DNA of 64,000 nucleotides from Candidatus Enterococcus myersii (GTDB taxonomy: Bacteria > Bacillota > Bacilli > Lactobacillales > Enterococcaceae): NCBI RefSeq assembly GCF_017316025.1, contig NZ_JAFLVT010000020.1, forward strand, positions 61,941-125,940, written 5' to 3'. Position 1 is the first letter of the stretch. Every line of letters begins with the position of its first letter. The notes beneath the pieces are model-generated. The model was given only the letters and a program-made list of their open reading frames with translations, was not told where the DNA came from and did not search any database. Below, piece after piece: positions 38,034 to 47,454 of this stretch. Made by a program: the position numbers and the translations under genes.

Positions 38034-38547
38034 AGCTCTTTTTCCAAAACCACCTTTTAAAAGTGCAGGCTATCCAAAAAGGATTTATCCAGGACATGCA
38101 GCCTGGTTTGTTCGCGAAGTGACAAATGACGACATCAAAGCGCTTTTAGCAGTGGAAAGGAATGTTTACCATGGCAAGTTACCTTGGACTAAATCAGCAT
38201 TTTTGTCAGAATTAATTTCACCGCTACCACATTTGTATTTATGTGTGGAAGCTGAAGCTATTTTAGCTTTTGGCGGATGCCGTATTATTGGCAATGATGC
38301 CCATATCACCAATATTGCCGTTGATCCAGATTTTCAAGGAAGTGGCATTGGCACATTTTTATTACAAGAGTTGGAACATTTTGCTAAAAAAAATGGTTGT
38401 TTGACCATGTCTTTGGAAGTTCGGTTAAGTAATCGCGATGCGCAACGCCTATACCGCAAATTAGGGTATGTTTCACGCGCAATTAAAACCGCCTATTATG
38501 ATCAAACAAATGAAGATGCATTGGATATGGTGAAATACATTGACTGA
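38017..38547 (+). CDS. rimI: ribosomal-protein-alanine N-acetyltransferase (RimI)
   Basis: 176-residue GNAT protein. The acetyl-CoA loop DFQGSGIGTFLL follows ITNIAVDP, and LEVRLSNRDAQRLYRKLGYV is the RimI-type end. ATG 38017 with AGGTGA upstream lies inside the end of tsaB. The protein has an extra N-terminal stretch of about 30 basic residues before the fold. Target presumed to be ribosomal protein S18 by homology. Confidence 0.88.
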   Translation: MLKKFKALFPKPPFKSAGYPKRIYPGHAAWFVREVTNDDIKALLAVERNVYHGKLPWTKSAFLSELISPLPHLYLCVEAEAILAFGGCRIIGNDAHITNIAVDPDFQGSGIGTFLLQELEHFAKKNGCLTMSLEVRLSNRDAQRLYRKLGYVSRAIKTAYYDQTNEDALDMVKYID

Positions 38548-39016
38548 TTTTAAGATTAAAGAAAAAAAGGACTACAACTTGACGGAACTGGCAGATTCAT
38601 TGTATAACATTGCAGAGGCTGCCTATCAAACAGGAAGTCCTTGGAAAAAAGAGCAATATCTCGCTGATTTAAAAAATGCTGCAACCAATTATTTTATTAT
38701 AGAAGAAAAAGGACAAATAGTAGCTTTTTTGGCTTATCAAAAAATTATTGATGAAGTTGAAATTGCCAATGTGGCCGTTCATCCTGCAACACAAAATAAA
38801 GGTTACGGCGGTTTTTTAATGAAGTTAGTGGATAAAATTCCGTCAGTAAATCAATTTTTTTTAGAGGTACGGGTAAGAAATTTTTCTGCCAAAAATCTCT
38901 ATTTAGCGCATGGTTATAAGGTTATTAGTCGACGGGCAGATTATTATCAAAATCCACGGGAAGATGCCTTAATTATGCTAAAGAAAGTGGGGCCAATTCA
39001 AACAAATGAGTTCTGA
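38540..39016 (+). CDS. second RimI-like GNAT acetyltransferase
   Basis: 158 residues, TTG start at 38540 within the end of rimI (eight-base overlap). Motifs IANVAVHP and [14 protein letters not shown] form the acetyl-CoA site; [20 protein letters not shown] matches the RimI end. It is clearly a diverged copy of the preceding gene. Which of the two modifies S18 cannot be told. Its end overlaps tsaD by 11 bases. Confidence 0.85.
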   Translation: MTDFKIKEKKDYNLTELADSLYNIAEAAYQTGSPWKKEQYLADLKNAATNYFIIEEKGQIVAFLAYQKIIDEVEIANVAVHPATQNKGYGGFLMKLVDKIPSVNQFFLEVRVRNFSAKNLYLAHGYKVISRRADYYQNPREDALIMLKKVGPIQTNEF

Positions 39017-40019
39017 ATTAATTTTAGCCGTTGAAAGTAGCTGTGATGAAACAAGTGTTGCAGTGATTAAAGACGGTCATGAAATATTAAGTAATATTGT
39101 TGCTTCCCAAATTAAAAGTCACCAACGTTTTGGTGGCGTTGTGCCAGAAGTTGCAAGTCGTCATCATGTGGAGCAAATTACGCTTTGTTTACAAGATGCG
39201 TTAAGTGAAGCACAAGTTACACCAAAAGATTTAACTGCTGTGGCGGTAACGTATGGTCCTGGTTTAGTCGGCTCGCTTTTAATTGGAATCGCAGCGGCCA
39301 AGGCGTTTGCCTGGGCGCACCAATTACCGTTAATTCCTGTAAATCATATGGCAGGACATATTTATGCAGCACGGTTAGTAAAACCATTAGAATTTCCTTT
39401 AATGGCTTTACTTGTTAGTGGTGGGCATACGGAGTTAGTTTACATGGCTGAAGACGGCTCTTATGAAATTATTGGTGAAACCCGAGATGACGCTTGTGGT
39501 GAAGCCTACGATAAAGTAGGACGCGTCTTAGGTTTAAGTTACCCTAGCGGTAAAGAACTAGATCAGCTTGCTCATCTGGGGAAAGATACGTTTCATTTTC
39601 CTCGCGCAATGATCCATGAGGATAATTATGATTTTAGTTTTAGCGGTTTAAAAAGTGCCTTTATTAATTTAGTGCACAATGCAGATCAAAAAGGTGAAGT
39701 GTTAGCAAAAGAAGATCTAGCTGCAAGTTTTCAAGCCAGCGTCGTGGATGTTTTAACTGCAAAAACAATCCGTGCTTGTCAAAATTGGCCAGTTAAACAA
39801 TTAGTTGTTGCTGGTGGCGTTGCAGCCAATCAGGGGCTGCGAGAACGTTTAGGTGAAGTATTGCCCAAAGAAGCTCCAGGCGTTGAATTAATTGTACCGC
39901 CATTGCGTTTATGTGGAGATAATGCTGCAATGATTGGTGCTGCCGCTCATGTAGAATTAGCAAAACAACATTTTGGCAACTATTTTCTAAATGCTAAACC
40001 GGGTTTGGAATTAGCCTGA
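39006..40019 (+). CDS. tsaD: tRNA threonylcarbamoyltransferase TsaD
   Basis: 337 residues; transfers threonylcarbamoyl to A37 of tRNA. ASKHA signature [13 protein letters not shown], metal-binding HMAGHIYAA, the [10 protein letters not shown] loop, and [10 protein letters not shown] plus [13 protein letters not shown]. Overlaps the preceding GNAT gene. Formerly named gcp, an O-sialoglycoprotein endopeptidase, in older annotation. Confidence 0.96.
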   Translation: MSSELILAVESSCDETSVAVIKDGHEILSNIVASQIKSHQRFGGVVPEVASRHHVEQITLCLQDALSEAQVTPKDLTAVAVTYGPGLVGSLLIGIAAAKAFAWAHQLPLIPVNHMAGHIYAARLVKPLEFPLMALLVSGGHTELVYMAEDGSYEIIGETRDDACGEAYDKVGRVLGLSYPSGKELDQLAHLGKDTFHFPRAMIHEDNYDFSFSGLKSAFINLVHNADQKGEVLAKEDLAASFQASVVDVLTAKTIRACQNWPVKQLVVAGGVAANQGLRERLGEVLPKEAPGVELIVPPLRLCGDNAAMIGAAAHVELAKQHFGNYFLNAKPGLELA

Positions 40020-40193
40020 TTTTTTCAAAAGGAGTTTTTAATCCGCAATTAATTTGAAAAAAAGAAAATTACAATTACGGTACACTTATTGATGTAAGCT
40101 AGAACTAAAACATTTAAGATTCTTGATGGATTTTTGGGGGAAATGAAGTCAAACTTTTTAAGTGGCTTTTTTCTGGCTTACATTTACAAATAT

Positions 40194-40233
40194 AAAAACG
40201 GATGATTTGGCATAGGCTAAATCATCCGTTTTT
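40194..40233. terminator. bidirectional terminator between tsaD and the Crp/Fnr-type gene
   Basis: Perfect 15-bp arms AAAAACGGATGATTT (40194-40208) and AAATCATCCGTTTTT (40219-40233). Confidence 0.9.
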
Positions 40234-40247
40234 ATAATTTGACTAGG

Positions 40248-40934
40248 CTATTTGATTACATCTTCATAAAAAGTGAATATTTTTTTTTCATAATCAATTA
40301 AACCTTTTTCTTTTAGCTTTTTAATGACTTGACCTGCTGTTTCACGGGTAGTACCACTATTAACAGCTAATTCTTTTAAAGTAATTGGAAATGGAATCGT
40401 GACTTTGGTTTTGGATTCTGGTTGTCCTAACTCTCGTTTTAATATGTAGAGATTTTGGGTTACACGATCGTGAGCATTTGAAGTTAAGCCCGTTTGTAGG
40501 CGTAATTGATGGCTTTCGATAATTTTATTTTGCTTTTTTATAAGGTAAAGTAACTGCTGGTTGTTCTTTTGGCAAATTTGTTCATAAATTTGGGTAGGAA
40601 AATAGAAGGTTTCAATGTCAGTCATGGCTTGAGCACTATGGGTGTAAACTTCTGCTTCAAAAACGCCTCCCAAAGGAAAAACACTGTAATTGGTTACGTA
40701 ATCATAATAGTAGTAAGTTGCACTTTCATCATAGCGTTCAATTCGTACCAAACCAGCAACGACATAATACAGTCGGTCTCTTGCATCCCCTTCGTCAAAG
40801 AGTACTTGTCCTTTTTTATAAGAACGTAATAAAACATTGGCCTTTAAAAGTTGGAATTCGTCATCAGTAAGGTGTTCAAAATCTGCTTGGTATCTTAAAC
40901 GGGAAAATTGATAGTCTACCTTATCGGCATACAT
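40248..40934 (-). CDS. Crp/Fnr-family regulator, probably ArcR-like
   Basis: 228 residues. The N-terminal cyclic-nucleotide-binding-like fold (YKKGQVLFDEGDARDRLYYVVAG) is followed by a dimer helix and a winged helix with TLKELAVNSGTTRETAGQVIKKL as the HTH region (first part TLKELAVNSGTTRETAGQVI). Only one Cys is present, so it has no Fnr-type iron-sulfur cluster. It is divergent from arcABC; Crp/Fnr proteins called ArcR control arginine deiminase genes in enterococci, staphylococci and streptococci. That role is inferred from position. Confidence 0.85.
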   Translation of the reverse strand: MYADKVDYQFSRLRYQADFEHLTDDEFQLLKANVLLRSYKKGQVLFDEGDARDRLYYVVAGLVRIERYDESATYYYYDYVTNYSVFPLGGVFEAEVYTHSAQAMTDIETFYFPTQIYEQICQKNNQQLLYLIKKQNKIIESHQLRLQTGLTSNAHDRVTQNLYILKRELGQPESKTKVTIPFPITLKELAVNSGTTRETAGQVIKKLKEKGLIDYEKKIFTFYEDVIK

Positions 40935-41091
40935 AACTGGCTAACTCCTTTTTTACACTTTTTTTCTCTAGTTTATATTGTTGCCTTTTTCCTTTGGTTT
41001 GTAAAGGGAAAAATAAGGTGCAAAGGGCAGATTTCAGCAAAAAAATAATATGAGAATGTAAGTCGGATTTTTATTGAGTGAAAATGGCAAA

Positions 41092-41336
41092 AATGAATAA
41101 AACAAGGTTTTGCATACCGAAAATATACAAAAACCGCTGAAAAGTATGCGTTTTCAAATTATCTAGACCTTTAAAATAAAGAAAATATTCTATATGCAAA
41201 AAAAAAATCCAAATGAATAAATATTTTTTTTTCGTTCAAAATGAATAAATATATCTTCTGTTATGATTGTTTCATTCATTAATCGGGTAAATATAAATAA
41301 CATCTAATATAATGTGAAATATTTCTCCTTTATAAT
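41092..41336 (+). promoter_or_regulatory. arc control region with ARG-box-like sites
   Basis: The 477-base gap before arcA contains three copies of ATGAATAAA: 41093-41101, 41213-41221 and 41241-41249, the last two continuing as ATGAATAAATAT, similar to half of the ArgR/AhrC box. A reverse-oriented relative (TTCATTCATT) lies at 41271-41280. A TATAAT at 41331-41336 is the best -10, without a good -35, consistent with an activator-dependent promoter. A part Crp-like motif TGTGAAATATTTC starts at 41313. Binding is inferred. Confidence 0.5.
41143..41157 (-). promoter_or_regulatory. cre-like site upstream of arcA
   Basis: On the minus strand the 15-mer TTGAAAACGCATACT fits the degenerate CcpA consensus WTGNAANCGNWNNCW at all positions. 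Catabolite repression of arc operons is known in enterococci, so this is plausible. A single degenerate match can occur by chance. Confidence 0.45.
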
Positions 41337-41411
41337 GTTAGATAAATTTGAAAGCCCTTTCTTTTAAGAGTTAATCTATTAATGTAATCAATAACGAGGA
41401 GGCAATAAAAA

Positions 41412-42641
41412 ATGGACAAACCAATTCACGTGTTTTCCGAAATCGGAAAACTAAACACTGTTCTATTGAAAAGACCTGGCGCAGAAGTTGAAAACTTAAC
41501 TCCAGACATTATGGATCGTTTATTATTTGACGATATTCCATATTTGCCAAATGCCCAAGCAGAGCATGACGAGTTCGCCAAAGTTTTACAAGACAATGGT
41601 GCAGAAACTCTGTATTTAGAAAAATTATCAACAGAAGCTATTGATGCTGGTAATGTGAAAGAAGAATTCTTAAACCGCATCTTAGATGAATCTCATATTG
41701 ATTCAGCAGCTGTCCGTCAAGGATTGTTCGAATATCTGCTTAGTATGGAAACACAAGACATGGTTGATAAAATCATGGCTGGGGTACGTACAAAAGAAAT
41801 CGATGTTAAATCTCGTTCATTACTAGATTTATCTGCTGACGATGAATATCCATTTTACATGGATCCAATGCCTAACCTATACTTCACTCGCGACCCTTCT
41901 GCATCAATTGGTAACGGCATGACTGTTAACAAGATGACTTTTGAAGCACGTCGTCGTGAATCATTATTTACAGAATATATTTTAAATCATCATCCACGTT
42001 TTGCAGGCAAAGTTGATGTTTGGTTAGACCGTGAAGCTGAAGGCCATATTGAAGGTGGGGACGAATTAGTTCTTAGCCATGAAGTATTAGCAGTTGGTAT
42101 TTCACAACGGACAAATGCGAAAACTTTGGAAAAATTAGCGCGCAATATGTTTGCTAAACATGCTGGCTTTGAAAAAGTTCTAGCAATTAAAATTCCAAAC
42201 AACCGTGCAATGATGCATTTGGATACTGTATTTACAATGGTAGATTACGATAAATTTACGATTCATCCAGCTATTCAAGATGCTGATGGTAAAATCGATT
42301 GCTTCATTTTAGAACCAAATGGCGACGATATCACAATCACACAAACAAATGACTTACACGGTACATTAAAAGATTTATTACATTTAGATGATTTGGTATT
42401 AATTCCAACCGGTGATGGCGATGCAATCGTTGCACCTCGTGAACAATGGAATGACGGTTCAAATACCTTAGCAATTGCACCAGCTGTAGTAGTAACGTAT
42501 AATCGTAACTATGTATCAAACGAAATTCTACGTAGCTATGGTATTAAAGTGTTAGAAATCCATTCAGGAGAATTATCACGCGGTCGTGGTGGCCCTCGTT
42601 GCATGAGTCAACCATTAGTACGTGAAGATCTAAAAAAATAA
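41412..42641 (+). CDS. arcA: arginine deiminase
   Basis: Hydrolyses arginine to citrulline and ammonia; first step of the ATP-yielding ADI pathway. 409 residues. Motifs: [20 protein letters not shown] with catalytic Glu/His, and the nucleophile Cys in [12 protein letters not shown] near the end. Strong GAGGAGGC ribosome site. First of arcABC; codon use is more optimal than in its neighbours, suggesting high expression. Confidence 0.97.
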   Translation: MDKPIHVFSEIGKLNTVLLKRPGAEVENLTPDIMDRLLFDDIPYLPNAQAEHDEFAKVLQDNGAETLYLEKLSTEAIDAGNVKEEFLNRILDESHIDSAAVRQGLFEYLLSMETQDMVDKIMAGVRTKEIDVKSRSLLDLSADDEYPFYMDPMPNLYFTRDPSASIGNGMTVNKMTFEARRRESLFTEYILNHHPRFAGKVDVWLDREAEGHIEGGDELVLSHEVLAVGISQRTNAKTLEKLARNMFAKHAGFEKVLAIKIPNNRAMMHLDTVFTMVDYDKFTIHPAIQDADGKIDCFILEPNGDDITITQTNDLHGTLKDLLHLDDLVLIPTGDGDAIVAPREQWNDGSNTLAIAPAVVVTYNRNYVSNEILRSYGIKVLEIHSGELSRGRGGPRCMSQPLVREDLKK

Positions 42642-42650
42642 AGGTATGAA

Positions 42651-42689
42651 TTGGTTCTGCGGGCGGCTGTAAGCCGTCTTGCGGACCAA
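42651..42689 (+). repeat. GC-rich intercistronic hairpin between arcA and arcB
   Basis: TTGGTTCTGCGGGCGGCT pairs with AGCCGTCTTGCGGACCAA around a 3-base loop, with few mismatches and no T-run. It is a likely mRNA stabiliser or processing site rather than a terminator. Confidence 0.7.
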
Positions 42690-42719
42690 ATGAAAACTAA
42701 CTAAAGGAGAGCTCAACTT

Positions 42720-43739
42720 ATGAAAGAATCAGTATTCCAAGGAAGAAGCTTGTTAGCAGAAAAAGATTTTACAAAAGAAGAATTACAATATCTAATCGAT
42801 TTTTCTGAACATTTGAAAGATCTTAAAAAACGTGGGATTCCACATCGCTACTTAGAAGGTAAAAATATTGCACTTTTATTTGAAAAAACTTCTACACGGA
42901 CACGGGCTGCTTTTACTACAGCTTCAATTGATTTAGGTGCACATCCGGAATACCTTGGTGCAAATGATATTCAATTAGGTAAAAAAGAATCTACAGAAGA
43001 TACTGCAAAAGTATTGGGTCGTATGTTTGACGGAATTGAATTCCGCGGATTCAGCCAAAAAATGGTTGAAGAGTTGGCTGAGTTTTCAGGCGTTCCAGTT
43101 TGGAATGGTTTGACAGACGAATGGCATCCAACACAAATGATTGCCGACTTCTTAACAATCCAAGAAAACTTTGGCACAGTTGAAGATATTACATTAGCTT
43201 ACTGTGGAGATGGCCGTAATAACATGGCAAACTCATTGTTAGTAACAGGTGCGATTTTAGGTACAAACGTACGTATCGTAGCACCAAAAGAATTACAACC
43301 GGAAGAAGAAATTCAAAAAATGGCACAAGAGTTTGCTGAAAAATCTGGTGCTAAATTAATGGTAACAGACGATGTTGATAAAGGCGTTGATGGCGCTGAT
43401 GTATTGTATGCCGATGTTTGGGTATCAATGGGTGAAGAAGACAAATTTGAAGAACGTATCAAATTATTGCGTCCTTACCAAATCAACATGGAATTAGTTG
43501 AAAAAACACATAATACAGATCGCTTAATCTTCTTACACTGCTTACCAGCATTCCATGATACAAACACTGTATATGGCGAACAAATGAAAGAAAGATTTGG
43601 CATTACTGAAATGGAAGTTACAGATGAAGTCTTCCGTTCTAAATATGCGCGTCAATTTGATCAAGCGGAAAACCGCATGCACTCAATCAAAGCTATTATG
43701 GCTGCGACATTAGGTAATCTGTTTATTCCACGTGCTTAA
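42720..43739 (+). CDS. arcB: ornithine carbamoyltransferase (catabolic)
   Basis: Phosphorolyses citrulline to ornithine and carbamoyl phosphate. 339 residues. The carbamoyl-phosphate loop is [11 protein letters not shown], then the [16 protein letters not shown] region, and the ornithine-side motif HCLPAFHD. The GGAGAG site precedes ATG. Its place between arcA and arcC makes it the catabolic enzyme rather than argF. Confidence 0.96.
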   Translation: MKESVFQGRSLLAEKDFTKEELQYLIDFSEHLKDLKKRGIPHRYLEGKNIALLFEKTSTRTRAAFTTASIDLGAHPEYLGANDIQLGKKESTEDTAKVLGRMFDGIEFRGFSQKMVEELAEFSGVPVWNGLTDEWHPTQMIADFLTIQENFGTVEDITLAYCGDGRNNMANSLLVTGAILGTNVRIVAPKELQPEEEIQKMAQEFAEKSGAKLMVTDDVDKGVDGADVLYADVWVSMGEEDKFEERIKLLRPYQINMELVEKTHNTDRLIFLHCLPAFHDTNTVYGEQMKERFGITEMEVTDEVFRSKYARQFDQAENRMHSIKAIMAATLGNLFIPRA

Positions 43740-43774
43740 TCGCTACTAAATTAAAACCTACTTTAACTAAGACG

Positions 43775-43820
43775 AGTCAGTTCTTTGAGCCTTTTGCCTG
43801 TCAAAAGAGCTGGCTTGTTT
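43775..43820 (+). repeat. intercistronic hairpin between arcB and arcC
   Basis: AGTCAGTTCTTTGA (43775-43788) pairs with TCAAAAGAGCTGGCT (43801-43815), using G-U pairs; the following TTGTTTT is a poor T-run. It could be a partial terminator lowering arcC expression. Confidence 0.55.
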
Positions 43821-43866
43821 TGGTGTTTCTAAAAACTGTCAAAATTTCTTACGAGGAGCGATAATT

Positions 43867-44811
43867 ATGGCAAAACGTAAAGTCGTTGTAGCTTTAGGTG
43901 GTAATGCAATCTTATCTGATGACGCAACTGCACAAGCACAACAAAATGCATTAAAAGAAACTGCAAAATATTTAGTTCAATTTATCGAACAAGGGGATGA
44001 ATTAATCATCTCCCATGGTAATGGTCCCCAAGTTGGGAACTTATTAATCCAACAAGCGGCAGCGGACTCTGAAAAAACACCAGCTATGCCTTTAGATACT
44101 TGTGTTGCTATGACAGAAGGTTCAATTGGTTACTGGTTGCAAAATGAAATGGGCGCTATCTTAAAAGAAAAAGGTATTGATAAAGATGTTGTTTCTTTAG
44201 TGACCCAAGTTATTGTGGCAGAAGACGATCCATCTTTTAATAATCCAAGTAAACCAGTTGGTCCATTCTTCACTGAAGAAGAAGCCAAACAACAAATGCA
44301 AGCGGGCAATGCTACTTTTAAAGAAGATGCAGGGCGAGGCTGGCGTAAAGTTGTTGCATCACCAAAACCACTTTCAATTAAAGAAGCACGCGTGATCGAA
44401 AGCTTAGTAGATCAAGGTGTGGTGACAATTTCTGTTGGTGGTGGCGGTATTCCTGTTGTGGAAACTGCAAAAGGTTTGGAAGGTCGCGAAGCTGTAATTG
44501 ACAAAGATTTCGCTTCTGAAAAATTAGCTGAAATCATTAAAGCAGACCTTCTAATCGTCTTGACTGGTGTTGACAATGTGTATGTAAATTATCAAAAACC
44601 AGATCAAAAGAAATTAGAACGCGTGACAGTTTCAGAAATGAAACAATACATTCAAGAAAATCAATTTGCTCCAGGCAGTATGTTGCCTAAAGTACAAGCA
44701 TGTATTGAATTTGTTGAAGCTCGTCCTGAAGGTAAAGCAATCATCACTTCATTGGAAAATATTGAAAACTTATTGGCTAATGAAGATGGCACGATTGTAG
44801 TTGCCGACTAA
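43867..44811 (+). CDS. arcC: carbamate kinase
   Basis: Makes ATP from carbamoyl phosphate and ADP; third ADI step. 314 residues, start [14 protein letters not shown], with [11 protein letters not shown] and the C-terminal [24 protein letters not shown] precedes ATG. No arcD antiporter gene follows; the next gene is argS. Confidence 0.96.
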   Translation: MAKRKVVVALGGNAILSDDATAQAQQNALKETAKYLVQFIEQGDELIISHGNGPQVGNLLIQQAAADSEKTPAMPLDTCVAMTEGSIGYWLQNEMGAILKEKGIDKDVVSLVTQVIVAEDDPSFNNPSKPVGPFFTEEEAKQQMQAGNATFKEDAGRGWRKVVASPKPLSIKEARVIESLVDQGVVTISVGGGGIPVVETAKGLEGREAVIDKDFASEKLAEIIKADLLIVLTGVDNVYVNYQKPDQKKLERVTVSEMKQYIQENQFAPGSMLPKVQACIEFVEARPEGKAIITSLENIENLLANEDGTIVVAD

Positions 44812-44824
44812 TAGTTAATTTGCT

Positions 44825-44880
44825 AAAAAATATCTCTGCTGTACATTTTTCTCCTTTAGGGTACAGTGGGGATATTTTTT
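44825..44880 (+). terminator. terminator after arcC
   Basis: A 20-bp imperfect stem (44825-44844 with 44861-44880) has T6 at its 3' end. It closes arcABC. Confidence 0.85.
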
Positions 44881-44961
44881 GAAATCTAATTAGTAAAAAT
44901 ACAATTTTAAACAAAGAAATGAAAGAAAATACTTTTTCATTTAAAATAATGATAAAAAGAC

Positions 44962-44990
44962 TAGCCAGAAAAAAAAGTATTTGTTATAAT
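44962..44990 (+). promoter_or_regulatory. argS promoter
   Basis: TAGCCA (44962-44967), 17-base spacer, TATAAT (44985-44990). Transcription should begin near 44997, just before the T-box. Confidence 0.6.
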
Positions 44991-45017
44991 CAGTGTCAGT
45001 TTAATAATTGATTTTGT

Positions 45018-45226
45018 GAACAAGAGAGTATTGTTTGTTGGAAATTTAGCGAGTTTGGGCGGGTGTGAGCCAAGCAAGAAGACAAATAAGAAACGCACTT
45101 GGGAAAATCTGCATGTAGCAGACGGCGATCTACCGTTATAGAAGAAGCTGGTTTGAGTATTCAAACAACAAGAGTGGTACCGCGGGAAGTCTCGTCTCTA
45201 ACGATTATCGTTAGGGGCTTTTTTTA
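45018..45226 (+). promoter_or_regulatory. T-box riboswitch, tRNA-Arg-specific (specifier CGC)
   Basis: Stem I folds as lower helix CAAG (45021-45024) with CTTG (45098-45101), loop-E AGTA (45027-45030) facing GAA, and upper helix TTGTTTGT with ACAAATAA. The specifier loop GAAACGCA gives CGC at 45094-45096, an arginine codon followed by A. The distal arm has GGGTGTGAG. The T-box is GAGTGGTACCGCG (45172-45184), and the terminator pairs 45194-45203 with 45209-45218 before a run of eight T. Uncharged tRNA-Arg should allow argS transcription. Confidence 0.93.
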
Positions 45227-45337
45227 TTGACAAAATCAAGAATAACTAAAGCTCTAAGTGGCTTTGGTGATCATTAAATTGTAAAATAAGGGTAACTGAT
45301 GAGTTTTTAACTCATTTTAATCTAAGGAGGATATCAG

Positions 45338-47029
45338 ATGAACAACAAAGATGTCGTAGCAAAAGCGCTTTATAATGTATTAAAAGATGATTTAACCATG
45401 GAGCAAATCGAAAAATTATTGGAAAATCCAAAATCAGCTGATCATGGGGATGTTGCTTTTCCAGCCTTTGCTTTAGCTAAAGCGTATAAAAAAGCGCCAC
45501 AACAAATTGCACCAGAATTAGCGGAAAAAATTGATGGCAAAAACTTTGAAAAAATCGAAGTAGTAGGTCCATACTTAAACTTCTTTATGAATAAAGGTGC
45601 TATTTCTGAAAAAGTTTTAGCGACTGTTGTCAAAGAAAAAGAACATTATGGGGATGCCAATATAGGTGAAAATCGTAATGTACCAATCGATTTGTCTTCA
45701 CCCAACATTGCCAAGCCGATTTCAATGGGACATTTACGTTCAACGGTTATCGGAAATTCAATTGGTTTTATTATGGAAAAAATCGGCTACAACCCAATTC
45801 GTATTAACCACTTAGGTGACTGGGGTACGCAATTTGGTAAATTAATTGTTGCTTATAAAAAATGGGGTTCTGAAGAAGCTGTAAAATCTGAACCAATCAA
45901 CGAGTTATTACGTTTATACGTGCAATTCCACGAAGAAGTAGAAACACAACCTGAATTAGACGATGAAGCGCGGGCATGGTTCAAAAAATTAGAAGACGGC
46001 GATAAAGAAGCGGTTTCTTTATGGCAATGGTTCCGTGATGAGTCAATGAAAGAATTCAATAAGATTTATGACATGTTGGAAGTGAAGTTTGACTCATTAA
46101 ACGGTGAAGCTTTCTACAATGACAAGATGGATGAAATCATTGAATTATTAGAAGAAAAACATTTGTTAAAAGAAGACCGTGGGGCTGAAATCGTTGACTT
46201 ATCTGCTTATGATTTAAATCCAGCGTTAATTCGTAAGTCAGATGGCGCTACACTTTATATTACCCGTGACTTAGCGGCAGCGTTATACCGCAAGCGCACG
46301 TATGACTTTGCGCAATCCATTTATGTTGTCGGAAATGAACAAAGTTATCACTTTAAACAATTAAAAGCAGTCTTAAAAGAAATGGGCTTTGACTGGTCTG
46401 ATGATATGCATCACATTGCCTTTGGTTTAATTACTCAAGGTGGTAAGAAATTGTCTACCCGTAAAGGTAAAATTGTCTTACTAGAAGAAGTGTTAAATCA
46501 AGCGATTGATTCAGCCAAAGAACAAATCTCTGAAAAAAATCCTGACTTGGAAAATAAAGATGAAGTAGCAAAACAAGTTGGTGTGGGGGCAGTTATTTTC
46601 CACGATCTTAAAAATGATCGTTTAAATACCTTTGACTTCACGTTAGAAGAAGTTGTTCGTTTTGAAGGTGAAACAGGACCATACGTACAATACACACACG
46701 CTCGTGCAATGAGCATTTTGGCTAAAGCTGGCTTTACACCAAATGAAGCAGCTGATTACAAACTAAATGATGAAGCATCTTGGGAAGTTGTAAAATTAAT
46801 TCAACAATACCCAGAAACAATCTTAAAAGCAGCTGCTAATTATGAACCATCTGTCATTGCCAAACATGCAATTAAATTGGCACAAGCGTTTAACAAATAC
46901 TATGCGAATGTGAAGATTTTAGCAGACGATGATCAAAAGGATGCTCGTTTAGCTTTAGTTTATGCAGTTACCGTTTTACTAAAAGAAGATTTACGTCTAT
47001 TAGGATTACATGCGCCTGAGAAAATGTAA
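45338..47029 (+). CDS. argS: arginyl-tRNA synthetase
   Basis: 563 residues, class I. The N-terminal ArgRS-specific domain is followed by the HIGH-type motif [15 protein letters not shown] near residue 121 and the KMSKS-like loop KLSTRKGK near residue 374; the DALR anticodon domain forms the C-terminus ([10 protein letters not shown] onward). GGAGGATATC precedes ATG 45338. Expression depends on the T-box. Confidence 0.96.
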   Translation: MNNKDVVAKALYNVLKDDLTMEQIEKLLENPKSADHGDVAFPAFALAKAYKKAPQQIAPELAEKIDGKNFEKIEVVGPYLNFFMNKGAISEKVLATVVKEKEHYGDANIGENRNVPIDLSSPNIAKPISMGHLRSTVIGNSIGFIMEKIGYNPIRINHLGDWGTQFGKLIVAYKKWGSEEAVKSEPINELLRLYVQFHEEVETQPELDDEARAWFKKLEDGDKEAVSLWQWFRDESMKEFNKIYDMLEVKFDSLNGEAFYNDKMDEIIELLEEKHLLKEDRGAEIVDLSAYDLNPALIRKSDGATLYITRDLAAALYRKRTYDFAQSIYVVGNEQSYHFKQLKAVLKEMGFDWSDDMHHIAFGLITQGGKKLSTRKGKIVLLEEVLNQAIDSAKEQISEKNPDLENKDEVAKQVGVGAVIFHDLKNDRLNTFDFTLEEVVRFEGETGPYVQYTHARAMSILAKAGFTPNEAADYKLNDEASWEVVKLIQQYPETILKAAANYEPSVIAKHAIKLAQAFNKYYANVKILADDDQKDARLALVYAVTVLLKEDLRLLGLHAPEKM

Positions 47030-47040
47030 TAAATTACCGT

Positions 47041-47087
47041 AAAAACAGCGGGAAAAGTCGTTTCTAATGACTTTTCCCGCTGTTTTA
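47041..47087. terminator. terminator after argS
   Basis: An 18-bp perfect stem (47041-47058 with 47068-47085), A4 and T4 at the two ends, serves argS and possibly the convergent gene. Confidence 0.88.
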
Positions 47088-47178
47088 TTTCCCGTAGGTT
47101 TCAATATAATAAAAAGCTAGCTTATACGTAAAGATGTCATTTACTTATAAGCGTGGATTTTAATAAAAATTGTTGTGA

Positions 47179-47454
47179 CTATTTAAGTAGTAGCCAGCAT
47201 AATATTAGCAAAAAAGCGACAAAAAACGGCGGAACCACAACAAAGATTAGGTGGCTAATTCTCAGGCCAATTTCCCTTTCTTTTTTATAGGCAGACTTTG
47301 TTACGTCTTCTTTGAATTTTTGGGGTGATCGGGCCCAAAAAAGGCCGCTGGTAATTTGTAATAAAATGGCCAGCAAAAGTAAAAAGCCAGTGATGGCTAA
47401 ACCCACAAACAAAAGTACTGTCAAATGATCAAGTCCGGTTAGTGTATTATTCAT
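47179..47454 (-). CDS. 91-aa two-helix membrane protein, possibly DUF3899-like
   Basis: Two hydrophobic segments (about residues 10-38 and 68-90) separated by a basic loop (KFKEDVTKSAYKKEREIG). The start ATG overlaps the lysS stop (TGATG), so it is translationally coupled to the lysyl-tRNA synthetase gene. I do not firmly recognise the family; the layout recalls DUF3899 proteins. Function unknown. Confidence 0.7.
   Translation of the reverse strand: MNNTLTGLDHLTVLLFVGLAITGFLLLLAILLQITSGLFWARSPQKFKEDVTKSAYKKEREIGLRISHLIFVVVPPFFVAFLLILCWLLLK

Noticed and set aside
37633..38097. 154-codon frame on the minus strand opposite tsaB/rimI
   Set aside because: It fully overlaps two well-recognised genes, has no family features and no ribosome site; a shadow frame.
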